DNA from: UBA5239 sp040391785
Lineage (GTDB): Bacteria; Verrucomicrobiota; Lentisphaeria; Victivallales; Victivallaceae
NCBI GenBank assembly: GCA_040391785.1
Contig: JBEBXH010000004.1
Span: forward strand, 1-64,000
Length of the DNA stretch: 64,000 nt
Direction of reading: 5' to 3'
Under the pieces are notes generated by a model. That model did no database searches and was not told the DNA's origin. It saw only the letters and a program-made list of their open reading frames with translations. Shown here one piece after another: positions 26,202-34,872 of this stretch (within the stretch, counting starts at the first letter, position 1; the number at the start of each line of letters is the position of its first letter). Made by a program: the position numbers and the translations under genes.

Positions 26202-28746
26202 TGCCGGGTTCTCCCATTTGTTGTTTCCAGAATTCGCGGTAAATGCCCGGTTTGCCGGTCAGTTCGCGATGCACCCCGGTCTCCGAGAGCAGCCCCTGGT
26301 CGATGACGACGATCCGGTCGGCATGGCTCACAATGCTCAGCCGGTGCGACACGATCAATACGGTGCGCCCTTTCGCAATCACATTCAGGTTCCGGCGGAT
26401 CACTTCCTCGCTTTCCGGGTCAAGTGCGCTGGTTGCTTCGTCGAAAATCAGCATCGGCGGATTGGTCAGCAGGGCGCGGGCAATCGCCAGGCGCTGCTTC
26501 TGCCCGCCGGAAAGGTTGGAGGCGTTTTCCTCGAGCACGGTATCGTAGCCGCGCGGTAATTTCTGGATGAACTCATCGGCTCCGGCAAGTTTGGCGGCGT
26601 AGATGATTTCCTCCAGACTGGCATTTTGTTTCGGTAGACTGATATTGGCACGAACCGTGCCGCTGAAAAAATAATTTTCCTGCAGCACTACTCCGATGTT
26701 CCGCCGCAAATGCGCCTTGTCGATTTCGCGGATGTCGATGCCGTCGATTTTGATCAGCCCCTGCGTCACCGGGTACAGCCCCTGCAGCAGCTTGGTCAAG
26801 GTCGTTTTGCCCGAGCCGGAGCGGCCGACAAATCCCACGACCGTGCCCGGCGGAATACTCAGCGAGAAGTCTTTCACTGCCATCGGCAGATCCGGGCGGT
26901 AGCGGAAACTGACGTTTTCAAATTCAATACCGCCTTTCAGCGAATTACGAACGCCGCCACCGGCGGGCTCAGGCGGCGTATTCATCACGATCCCGAGCAT
27001 TCGCACGGAGAGCGCGATCTGCTGGTATTCGTGAATCAGCCCTACCATCTTCACCAGCGGCCCTGTAACCCGGTGCGCCAGCATCTGAAACGCAATCAGT
27101 GCGCCGATGGATATCGCATGATTGAACACCAGATGAGCCCCCAGCCAGATCACGCAAATCGTCATGACCATTTCCAGCATCTGGCTGATGCTCTGCGCGG
27201 TCATGGAGATTTTACCGACCCGAAAATAGGATTTGATGGCGTAAGCGGTGGAATCGTTCCAGATTTTCTTCTCGACCGGTTCCAGGGCGAGTGACTTCAC
27301 CGTTTTTACACCGTGAATGGACTCCACCAGCATGCTTTGCCGTTTCCCTTCTGCCCGGTAGAGTTCGTCGAGCCGCCGCTGAAACGGCTTGATCAAACAG
27401 GCGATCACCAGCGCCATCAGTGCTGAGAATCCCAGCACGACCAAGGTCAATTGAATACTGTAGAACATTAAAAACGGGATAAAAATGCACAATGCGAACA
27501 GATCGAGAATGGTGAAAAAGAGATTGCCGGAGAGGAATCCGCGGATTTTCTCGGTCTGCTGCATATGCTTCAGTAGTACGCCGGAGGGGATGCGTTCAAA
27601 GAAATCCACCGGCAGTTTCATCAGGTGGGTAAAGGTTTTGGTGGCGGTGGAAATGTCGATTTTGTTGGTGGCGAAAAGCAGCAGGTAACTCCGCACATAG
27701 CTCACCAGCGCATTGAACAGGATCGCCAGTATGATGCCGACCCCGAGTACGTTCAACGTATCGTAAGCCTGGTTTACCAGTACCTTGTCCACTACGATCT
27801 GGAAGAACAGCGGCACAATCAGCGAGAATATGGTCAGCAGTACCACCATGATCGCGATTTCGCCGAAAATCGCCTTGTTTTTGATGAACTCCGGAATAAA
27901 CCAGCGCAGCGAAAACGGCTGTTCTTCGTCAGCCAGTTTGTAAATCTTTTTCAACAGGATGAAGCGGTCCGAATAATCCTCGGCGAACTTTTCTTTGCTC
28001 AGGAATTCGAAGCGGTCCGTTGCCTGTCCGGACTCGGGATCGAGCAGAACTGCTTCCTGCGTGTTTTCGGTCTCCCGGATGCCGCAGAGGACGGCGAATT
28101 TGCCGTTTTTCTTTTCGACGATGCACGGCAGTACGGACGTGCTTGCGACCAGCTTGTCCCAGGGAAGCCGCACGGATTTCATTTTGAACTGATAATCGGA
28201 GACGATCTGCCGTAACTGTGAATCATTGATTTCCTCGTCGCCGATAGCGTATTCGTGCATGATTTCCCGGATATCCACCGGGGAATCATGGTGCCGGGCG
28301 ATGGTGACGAAGGCAAACAGACGCGTTTGTTTCGAGGAATCAATCTGGGCCAGGTTGCGGAAAACGATCATGGTATCCGATAAACGCTCGCGTACCTGGG
28401 CGGCGGGAACCGTCGGGGTTTTCTGCTGTCCCGCCATACTCGGATCGTGGATCATGATATGCTCTGACTCATAAAGCTGGCGGCTGTTCATGAGCAGAAT
28501 CCAGGAATCGTTTTTCAACAGTACCATGGCCGGTCCGGAATAAGCCTTCAACGCTTCGGCGCCAGCGATTTTCTCGGGCCGGAGCTGCTGCTCCGAAGCC
28601 AATTTCAGCAACATGGCGCACGGATCTTTGCTGTACTCTTCCTGTGCCTCCGCCGTTATCAACGCGGCAAAATTCACGCTTCGCCGGAACTGGGCAAAGA
28701 GCGTTTGCAGGCACAAAAGCCCGCTCGGGTTTACTTTTTCCATCAT
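26191..28746 (-). CDS. Type I secretion ABC transporter with two degenerate C39-like domains
   Basis: The 851-aa protein resembles HlyB/RtxB-type exporters. The membrane domain (about 295-570) is followed by an ATPase with Walker A GRSGSGKTT near 640, signature LSGGQKQRLAIARAL near 745 and Walker B MLIFDEATSALDPES near 770. The N-terminal 275 residues look like two tandem C39 folds: GLLCLQTLFAQFRRSVNFAA and, again, LFAFVTIARHHDSPVDIREI, each followed by a segment like the C39 His region. Neither shows the catalytic Cys-His pair in place, so they are C39-like docking domains. It is usual to have one. It lies in one transcript with Wzm/Wzt upstream and HlyD downstream. Confidence 0.9.
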   Translation of the reverse strand: MMEKVNPSGLLCLQTLFAQFRRSVNFAALITAEAQEEYSKDPCAMLLKLASEQQLRPEKIAGAEALKAYSGPAMVLLKNDSWILLMNSRQLYESEHIMIHDPSMAGQQKTPTVPAAQVRERLSDTMIVFRNLAQIDSSKQTRLFAFVTIARHHDSPVDIREIMHEYAIGDEEINDSQLRQIVSDYQFKMKSVRLPWDKLVASTSVLPCIVEKKNGKFAVLCGIRETENTQEAVLLDPESGQATDRFEFLSKEKFAEDYSDRFILLKKIYKLADEEQPFSLRWFIPEFIKNKAIFGEIAIMVVLLTIFSLIVPLFFQIVVDKVLVNQAYDTLNVLGVGIILAILFNALVSYVRSYLLLFATNKIDISTATKTFTHLMKLPVDFFERIPSGVLLKHMQQTEKIRGFLSGNLFFTILDLFALCIFIPFLMFYSIQLTLVVLGFSALMALVIACLIKPFQRRLDELYRAEGKRQSMLVESIHGVKTVKSLALEPVEKKIWNDSTAYAIKSYFRVGKISMTAQSISQMLEMVMTICVIWLGAHLVFNHAISIGALIAFQMLAHRVTGPLVKMVGLIHEYQQIALSVRMLGIVMNTPPEPAGGGVRNSLKGGIEFENVSFRYRPDLPMAVKDFSLSIPPGTVVGFVGRSGSGKTTLTKLLQGLYPVTQGLIKIDGIDIREIDKAHLRRNIGVVLQENYFFSGTVRANISLPKQNASLEEIIYAAKLAGADEFIQKLPRGYDTVLEENASNLSGGQKQRLAIARALLTNPPMLIFDEATSALDPESEEVIRRNLNVIAKGRTVLIVSHRLSIVSHADRIVVIDQGLLSETGVHRELTGKPGIYREFWKQQMGEPGNEK

Positions 28747-28785
28747 TTTCCTGTTCCTTATCTGATATATTTCATAAATTTGTTC

Positions 28786-29571
28786 TCATGTGTCTTGCTT
28801 CTCCAGATCGTTGATTTTCTGGCGCAGTTCGAATGCTGCGGCCCGCGACAGGGTGAGACGGGTCATTTCCTGTTTTTCATACAGGTGTGCATTGCGGAGG
28901 AGTCTTTCCGTTACACTGTCGCGGTTGAGTCCGGCGATGTCGAGGTAATAAAGCCGTCGCAGAAAACCGTTGGTTCCGATGGTCCGGTTGATTTCCGTCA
29001 CGTTGAAACCGGCGCAATATTTTTTCATGAATCCGTCGGTATACCCGGTTTCGAATCCCGGCTCCCGGAGCGGCATTTCCACATAAACGCCGATGCGAAC
29101 CTGCCGGTGCAGCCGGTCAAAAATTTCCCGGATCTGCGCTTCGGTGTAAATCGGCTCGCCGCTTCCGGCATAGCCGGTTTCCCAGTGATGCGCCACACTC
29201 AGCAGCAAGACGAAGTCCCAGGAGCCGGAAGCTCCGGTCAGATAGTCGTAAACATCATATTTCTCCACCCGGCAGAGCTTCTCGTAAAACTGCTGATGAT
29301 CGATCACGCCGCTGTCGATGCATTGCACCTGATTGCCGAGCACGGCGAGCGAGCGCCCGATCAGGCCGTTATTCGCGCCCGCGTCCAGGATCGAATATTC
29401 CTCGCAACGACCGGTCCGGAGCGCGATATCCGCCGCGATCAGCAAAGCGCGGTCCAGCCCCAGCCGTTCATAGTCGGCCTGTTCCAGTGAAGCCAGGAAT
29501 TCCGAATCTGGCGCCAGCAATTTCCGGCGCAGTTCATGGTCGTCGATTTCCGGGAGATAGGTATGATTCAT
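28786..29571 (-). CDS. SAM-dependent methyltransferase
   Basis: The 261-aa protein has a class I methyltransferase motif I (SILDAGANNGLIGRSLA, about 62-78) and later acidic and hydrophobic strands (YDYLTGASGSWDFVLLLSVAHHW) consistent with motifs II-IV. It starts within the stop of the Wzt gene (ATGA overlap) and is 39 bp before the type I ABC gene. In ABC-exported O-antigens the non-reducing end is often capped by a methyltransferase and/or kinase, and a kinase domain is present at 34873-39012, so capping is a reasonable guess. Any other glycan or protein methylation remains possible. Confidence 0.75.
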   Translation of the reverse strand: MNHTYLPEIDDHELRRKLLAPDSEFLASLEQADYERLGLDRALLIAADIALRTGRCEEYSILDAGANNGLIGRSLAVLGNQVQCIDSGVIDHQQFYEKLCRVEKYDVYDYLTGASGSWDFVLLLSVAHHWETGYAGSGEPIYTEAQIREIFDRLHRQVRIGVYVEMPLREPGFETGYTDGFMKKYCAGFNVTEINRTIGTNGFLRRLYYLDIAGLNRDSVTERLLRNAHLYEKQEMTRLTLSRAAAFELRQKINDLEKQDT

Positions 29572-30842
29572 AGTATTACTTTCCTGATTTCAATGGTATT
29601 AGGGACCTCGATCAACAGGGGCGGCAGCAGGGCGCCGCCGGCCGGGACCACGTCAAATACCAGTGCGTTGAATGCCTTGTCGATATAATCTCCCTGCGCC
29701 GGGGCCCGCAGCCCAAGGTCGACTTTGAAAAAATATCCCGGCAGCAGATTTGTCTTCAATTTGAAATCGACCAGATATTTGCCTGCGTCCAACGGCTTCC
29801 TTTCCACATCGCTGAAAAAAGTATTCATGGCAAACAGCTGAACTCCTTCCAGGGTACTGACTACACAGCCCGCCTCGTAGTTGTCGAGCGGTTCATCCAG
29901 TTCCAGTACGGCGCGAATCATGCAGTCCGAACCGTGGCGCAGTTGCTTGACCTCACGACCATCTTCCAACAACAGGCAATCGGTGAACCTTCCGCGGACG
30001 CCGCCGATCCGATTGACCGCTCGTGATTCAAAAGGTGGCTGCAACGCCGAGCCGGAAGCATTTTCAAGCGGCAAGTTTTCGACTGTCGCGGACGCTGCCG
30101 GGGTGTCGGTGCTGTGGCGCTTCATATAAAGGTCGAACGCGGATGCCGCGTCGCCGTCGAAACGCATTTCCCCTTTTTCCAGCAGGATGCACCGGTTGCA
30201 AAGCGCGGTCACCACCGGCTGGGCGTGCGAGACAAACAGCAGCGAAACGCCATTGTCCAGAAGTTTCCGCAAGTGCGAGTAACATTTGGCCTGAAAAAAG
30301 CAATCCCCCACCGCCAGTGCTTCGTCGATGATCAGGATATCCGGCGACAGCAGTGTCATTACCGCAAATGCCAGGCGCACGATCATACCGCTGGAATACG
30401 TTTTCAACGGCTGGTCGATGAACTCGCCGATCGCGGCAAAGTCGATGATTTCGTCGAAACACTTCTTCAGTTCGCTGTCCGTAATTCCCTGCAACGCAGC
30501 GGCCAGGACAATATTTTCCCGGCCGGTATACTCAGGGTGAAAACCACTGCCCAGCTCCAGCATCGCGGAAATCCGGCCGTGGCGGCGAACTTCGCCGGAC
30601 GTCGGGTGCAGGGTACCGGCTAGCATCTGCAGCAGCGTACTCTTACCGGAGCCGTTGCAGCCGATGATGCCGATGCTTTCTCCACGCCGGAGCGTCAGCG
30701 AAATATCCCGCAGCGCCCAGAATTCATCGTAAAAGCGTCGCTTGCCCATGAAAAGCGTCTGCCACAGCCGGTGTGACGGCTTGCCGTACAGTTCATAGCA
30801 TTTCGAGACGGACAATGCTTCGAGTAATATTTCAGAGGACAT
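29568..30842 (-). CDS. wzt: Wzt-type O-antigen/polysaccharide ABC transporter ATPase with C-terminal glycan-binding domain
   Basis: The ATPase domain (about 1-245) has Walker A GCNGSGKST, a GFHPEYTGRENI segment characteristic of polysaccharide exporters, signature YSSGMIVRLAFA and Walker B LIIDEALAVGD. The C-terminal 175 residues are a beta-sandwich (FESRAVNRIGGVRGRFTD, then DCMIRAVLELDEPL) like the Wzt C-terminal domain that recognises the capped end of O-antigen. The start is ATG 30842, 7 nt after a G-rich site and overlapping the permease stop; an upstream TTG at 30848 is less likely. With the permease it should export a lipid-linked glycan. Confidence 0.93.
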   Translation of the reverse strand: MSSEILLEALSVSKCYELYGKPSHRLWQTLFMGKRRFYDEFWALRDISLTLRRGESIGIIGCNGSGKSTLLQMLAGTLHPTSGEVRRHGRISAMLELGSGFHPEYTGRENIVLAAALQGITDSELKKCFDEIIDFAAIGEFIDQPLKTYSSGMIVRLAFAVMTLLSPDILIIDEALAVGDCFFQAKCYSHLRKLLDNGVSLLFVSHAQPVVTALCNRCILLEKGEMRFDGDAASAFDLYMKRHSTDTPAASATVENLPLENASGSALQPPFESRAVNRIGGVRGRFTDCLLLEDGREVKQLRHGSDCMIRAVLELDEPLDNYEAGCVVSTLEGVQLFAMNTFFSDVERKPLDAGKYLVDFKLKTNLLPGYFFKVDLGLRAPAQGDYIDKAFNALVFDVVPAGGALLPPLLIEVPNTIEIRKVIL

Positions 30843-31677
30843 CGGCAAACCCCCGTTTCGTAATCATGAACCACGCGAATCCAAGTTGAAAAACCACGAG
30901 CCCCATCAGGAACATCAGCCCGAAGTCGAGCCACGATGGCCACAGCCCGTAAAGCAGCGAATTCCGTGCCTGTTCCACATAAAGCGACAGCGGATTAATC
31001 TCCAGCACCCAGCGGTAACGCTCGGGTACCGCCGTGGCAGGATAAAAAATCGGCGTGATGAAAAACAACACCTGCAAAATCATGGTCAGCAGAAACTGCA
31101 TATCCCGGAAAAACACCCCCAGCGAGGCCACCAGGAAACAGAGCCCCCCGGAGAACAACAGAAATGCCAGCAGGATCACGGGGAACGCGATTAACGCCGG
31201 CGAATAAGCATCCAGTCCCCCAAAAAACAGATTGGCCACCAGAATTATCGCAAACCAGGCGATTCCGGCCAGAACCGAATTGACCAGCTGGATCAGCGGC
31301 AGCAACTCCAGCGGAAAAACCACTTTCTTCACAAAATTGACATTGCCGGAAATAATCGCACAGGACTGGTTCACTGCTTCGCTGAAGATATTGAAAAAGG
31401 CCATGCCGCAGAATACAGTGATCGCGAACATCGAGTTCGAGACGTCGGATTCATTACCCCAGCGTACCTTGAACACTTCGCGGAAAACATATGTGTACAC
31501 GGCCAGCATGAAAAGCGGTTGTACCACACTCCAGATTTTTCCGAAGGCCGAAGCCCGGTAACGCTGCGAAAACTGGCGTTTGAGCATATGCCGGAAGACT
31601 TCCCGGTGCTCAGCCGCGATTTGCCAAGGGAGCAGCGGATTCAGCAGCATTATGCTTTTCAGGATTTTTTTACGCAT
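30832..31677 (-). CDS. wzm: Wzm-type polysaccharide ABC transporter permease
   Basis: This 281-aa ABC-2 permease has a soluble N-terminus containing HREVFRHMLKRQFSQRYRASAFG, the typical amphipathic entry helix of Wzm/TagG proteins, followed by six predicted membrane spans. The TPIFYPATAVPERYRWVLEINPLS motif before the last spans is also characteristic. It overlaps the Wzt start by 11 bp and the upstream glycosyltransferase stop by 19 bp, indicating translational coupling. Confidence 0.93.
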   Translation of the reverse strand: MRKKILKSIMLLNPLLPWQIAAEHREVFRHMLKRQFSQRYRASAFGKIWSVVQPLFMLAVYTYVFREVFKVRWGNESDVSNSMFAITVFCGMAFFNIFSEAVNQSCAIISGNVNFVKKVVFPLELLPLIQLVNSVLAGIAWFAIILVANLFFGGLDAYSPALIAFPVILLAFLLFSGGLCFLVASLGVFFRDMQFLLTMILQVLFFITPIFYPATAVPERYRWVLEINPLSLYVEQARNSLLYGLWPSWLDFGLMFLMGLVVFQLGFAWFMITKRGFADVL

Positions 31678-32729
31678 GATGCCTCCGGAAGTTGCAGTTG
31701 AGCGAAAATCGCTTCGATATTTTTCCGGGTATAATTCTCCCGCACGGATTCTCGTTGTGCGCTGGAGGGTTCCGCCTGCATTGCGGCAATGATTTTTTGC
31801 GGTTCGATTTTATCGGGCCGGATATAGATTGCGGCATTCCCGAAATATTCTTTTACCGGTGCGATATCGGGCAGCACCAAAACGCAGTCGAGCGCTGCCG
31901 CTTCCAGATTACAAATCCCCGGCGTTTCGGAAACACTGGCGCAAATCGACACCCGGCTGCGGGCCGTGAGCTCCAATGTCTCCCGGTGGGGAAGCGCCGC
32001 GATAAACTCATGCTGTCCCCCGCTTTGTTTGACGCACTGTTGGAAGTATCGCTTATGCATGGGCCGGGCGCTGCCGATAAACGTGATTTTCAGGCCGGTT
32101 CCATGCAGGGCGCGAATCAGCCCTAATTGATTTTTGCGCGGGCAGAAATGGCCCACGCAAATCGCGCCTTGTCGCTTCGGCAAAGCGGGCAGGGAGATTG
32201 CGTCGATCTCATCGGTTTCGATCACATTGGGCACGATAATCAGCTTTTCTGCCGCCGCGCCCTCGGCCAGCAGCAACTCGCGTTCCGCCTCCGAATTCAC
32301 CACCAGCAGCGAACTGTGCTTCAACAGTACGGTCCGGCTTGCCAGCCAGGAACGGAACAGCATTGGCTGCAGTGCCGCGTCGCGCCCATGGTACATCCGG
32401 CGGCACCAGAGTTTCATCTGTTCCCCCAGCGAACGGCCGAGACCTGAGCCGGACGGCTGCCGCCAATAGGTCGGGACCAGTATCGTGGGTATTCTCAGAC
32501 GCTTTGCCGCGGTCCACGGCTGAAAACTTTCGTGCAAACGCTCCAGGTGCCAGACAAATATGGCGTCCACCCCGCGCAGGCCATCATCCTTCACTGCCCC
32601 GGAGTGAATACGGACCCGGTTGCCCAGCGCCCGCAGGGCTTTCGCCCAGCTTTGCATTTGGACGGTATCGCCGCCCGGGTTCTCCGCAAAATCCCTGCGG
32701 AGACAGAACAGGATATTCAAATCACGCAT
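31659..32729 (-). CDS. Glycosyltransferase, GT-B fold (GT4-like)
   Basis: The 356-aa product begins MRDLNILFCLRRDFAENPGGD, a GT4-like donor/acceptor opening with a GGD loop. The C-terminal half contains VGHFCPRKNQLGLIRAL and the EX7E-like segment SETPGICNLEAAALDCVLVLPD, where donor nucleotide-sugar binding is expected. It is cytoplasmic or membrane-peripheral and overlaps both neighbours (8 bp with the upstream gene, 19 bp with wzm). It should add a residue of the exported polysaccharide; donor and linkage are unknown. Confidence 0.85.
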   Translation of the reverse strand: MRDLNILFCLRRDFAENPGGDTVQMQSWAKALRALGNRVRIHSGAVKDDGLRGVDAIFVWHLERLHESFQPWTAAKRLRIPTILVPTYWRQPSGSGLGRSLGEQMKLWCRRMYHGRDAALQPMLFRSWLASRTVLLKHSSLLVVNSEAERELLLAEGAAAEKLIIVPNVIETDEIDAISLPALPKRQGAICVGHFCPRKNQLGLIRALHGTGLKITFIGSARPMHKRYFQQCVKQSGGQHEFIAALPHRETLELTARSRVSICASVSETPGICNLEAAALDCVLVLPDIAPVKEYFGNAAIYIRPDKIEPQKIIAAMQAEPSSAQRESVRENYTRKNIEAIFAQLQLPEASCVKKS

Positions 32730-33759
32730 GATCGTTGCCTCCGGAAAGCGTTGAAATCAGCAAATCCGCGCGCTCCGTCCAGATTTCCTGCCGGACGCTG
32801 TCCCGGCAGGCTTGCGCATCGGGAAGGCGCTGCAGCAACGCCCGCAGCTCCTCCACGAAATGTTCCGGCGGCGCATAGGTCACAAACGGATTTTCTTTGA
32901 CCGGCGGCACAGTGGTCAGGACCGGCTTACCCATACTCAGGTATTCATAAGTCTTCAACGGATCGGCGCACCTGGCGACTTCATCCCCGCAAAATGGAAT
33001 GAGTCCGACCCGAAAGGAACCGATGGTCTCCGGCAATTCATTAAACGGCTGCGCCGGCAGCAACTCCACATTTGCCCTGCGGCTCAGTCCGGCAACGCTG
33101 TCTTTATCACGGATCGGTCCGACCAGGCGCAGTTTGCATTCCGGAAAGGCGTCGGCTGTCCGCTCAAGCAGCTCATAGTCCACCCATTCATAAAGAGCGC
33201 CGTGAAATCCGATTACCGGCTCCGCGGCTGTTTTAATGGGCTGTTCAAGCCAGCTTGCCGGCACGGCATTGGGCAGCAGCACGCATTTCTCCGGTTTGCC
33301 GATCAGCTTTATCAAGGGTGCCGAAACGGCAAACACGTGTTTCGCCTGGTCGATCAACCACTGCTCCCGGGCCGTATAATCCGAAAACCGTTCGGCGGAG
33401 CCGGGGCAATGAATGGCCACATAATCCAGGCAATCGTAAGCAATCTCCAGTCCGGGAAGCTCCTTCAGAAGTGGCTGCCAGAACGGATTGGAAACAAAAG
33501 CGACCGCATCTTCCGTTCCGATATTCTTCCTTATATAAGTGGCCATGACGCGAAACCAGCTCTGCCCCCAGCGCGGGGGGAGGGCATGCACGGCAATGCC
33601 GTCGCAATCCCGGCATGCCGGCAGCAGGCGCGGCCGCCGCAAACTCGGTATCTCGACAAAATGAATTTCATGCCCGGACGCCAGTACACGCGCCAGCTGT
33701 ACCGTGCGTCCTCCGAGGATCGAAGAAAAAGAAACTCCGGCTAAAAAAATCAGCTTCAT
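32722..33759 (-). CDS. Glycosyltransferase, GT-B fold
   Basis: The 345-aa protein starts MKLIFLAGVSFSSILGGRTVQ and contains two Rossmann-like halves. IGFHGALYEWVDYELLERTA opens the second, and CADPLKTYEYLSMGKPVLTT is the donor-site region seen in many GT1/GT4-like enzymes. It has no signal peptide and overlaps the wecB-like gene by 4 bp upstream. It is likely a polysaccharide assembly enzyme of unknown specificity. Confidence 0.83.
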   Translation of the reverse strand: MKLIFLAGVSFSSILGGRTVQLARVLASGHEIHFVEIPSLRRPRLLPACRDCDGIAVHALPPRWGQSWFRVMATYIRKNIGTEDAVAFVSNPFWQPLLKELPGLEIAYDCLDYVAIHCPGSAERFSDYTAREQWLIDQAKHVFAVSAPLIKLIGKPEKCVLLPNAVPASWLEQPIKTAAEPVIGFHGALYEWVDYELLERTADAFPECKLRLVGPIRDKDSVAGLSRRANVELLPAQPFNELPETIGSFRVGLIPFCGDEVARCADPLKTYEYLSMGKPVLTTVPPVKENPFVTYAPPEHFVEELRALLQRLPDAQACRDSVRQEIWTERADLLISTLSGGNDHA

Positions 33760-34853
33760 ACAAGCCCCTTCGCACTGAAAATCGCATCGGCAATTTTCCG
33801 GGCGGCATCCCCGTTTCCGAATACCCCTCTGTCCGCCTCCGCTTCATCACCGGGCAGATCGAGGAAATCCGATACCGCCCGGACGATTTTTCCTTGATCG
33901 GTTCCAACCACACGAACCGTGGTCATATTCAAAATCTCCGGACGTTCGGTCAAGTCCCGCAAAAGAACGATCGGTTTACCCAGCGCCGATGCTTCCTCCT
34001 GAACGCCTCCCGAATCGGTCACAATGACCGCGCTTTGCTGCATCAGATAAGTAAAAGGCAGGTAATCCAGCGGCGGGCATAAATGAATATTCCGAACATC
34101 GCCCAGCAACCGTTCGACCACATTTTTCACATTCGGGTTAGGATGAACCGGATAAACGATCTGGATATCGTTGCGGCGGGCGAGCTCTTTCAACGCCGTG
34201 CAGATTTCTTCGAAACCGCCCTGCTGGTTTTCCCGCCGGTGCCCGGTCAGTAATACAAGCTTTTTCGCCGGATCAAGAAAGGAGAGTCGGGGCGGGGAGT
34301 CGCCCAAGGTTTTCAACACGTATTGCTGTGCGTCAATCACCGTATTGCCGGTGACGAAAATACTTTCGGGTGCAATGCCTTCATTCAGCAGATTCTGCTG
34401 CGAAAGCCCGGTCGGCGCGAAATGCAGATCGGCAATACGTGTGACCAATACCCGGTTCATCTCCTCCGGAAACGGCAATGATTTATCAAAAGAACGCAGC
34501 CCGGCCTCAATGTGTCCGACCTTGATCTTATTGTAAAAAGCCGCCAGCGCCGCCGCAAATACCGTATTGGTATCTCCTTGAACCAACAGCAAATCGGGCC
34601 GCCACTCCCGGAAAAGTTCATCCATGTTCCGGAGAATTTTCGACGAGGAATCGCAGAGTCCATTATGGGAAATCTGAAACGAATAATCCGCTTCGATACC
34701 GAAAAACGTCAGAATCGGCCGCACCATATCCTGATGCTGCCCGGTGAAACATGTTTTCAGTTCACATGCCGGCCGTATCTGCAGTTCCTTGATTACAGGA
34801 GCCATTTTTATCGCTTCGGGACGCGTCCCGAATACCACTAGAATTTTCATCAT
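33756..34853 (-). CDS. wecB: UDP-N-acetylglucosamine 2-epimerase, non-hydrolysing
   Basis: The 365-aa protein opens MMKILVVFGTRPEAIKMAPVI, the hallmark of the family, and carries VQGDTNTVFAAALAAF, VGHIEAGLRSFDK, LLTGHRRENQ and TDSGGVQEEASALGKPIVLLRD at the expected places. It interconverts UDP-GlcNAc and UDP-ManNAc in the cytoplasm, so ManNAc or a derivative is likely in the exported glycan. No ManNAc dehydrogenase gene is seen next to it. It is 19 bp downstream of the 1379-aa kinase/glycosyltransferase gene. Confidence 0.96.
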   Translation of the reverse strand: MMKILVVFGTRPEAIKMAPVIKELQIRPACELKTCFTGQHQDMVRPILTFFGIEADYSFQISHNGLCDSSSKILRNMDELFREWRPDLLLVQGDTNTVFAAALAAFYNKIKVGHIEAGLRSFDKSLPFPEEMNRVLVTRIADLHFAPTGLSQQNLLNEGIAPESIFVTGNTVIDAQQYVLKTLGDSPPRLSFLDPAKKLVLLTGHRRENQQGGFEEICTALKELARRNDIQIVYPVHPNPNVKNVVERLLGDVRNIHLCPPLDYLPFTYLMQQSAVIVTDSGGVQEEASALGKPIVLLRDLTERPEILNMTTVRVVGTDQGKIVRAVSDFLDLPGDEAEADRGVFGNGDAARKIADAIFSAKGLV

Positions 34854-34872
34854 GCTAGACCTTTCAAAATAT

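Noticed and set aside
26191..28746. Bacteriocin exporter with active C39 peptidase
   Set aside because: The catalytic Cys and His of C39 are not in place in either N-terminal domain, and no double-glycine leader peptides were seen on the likely cargo.
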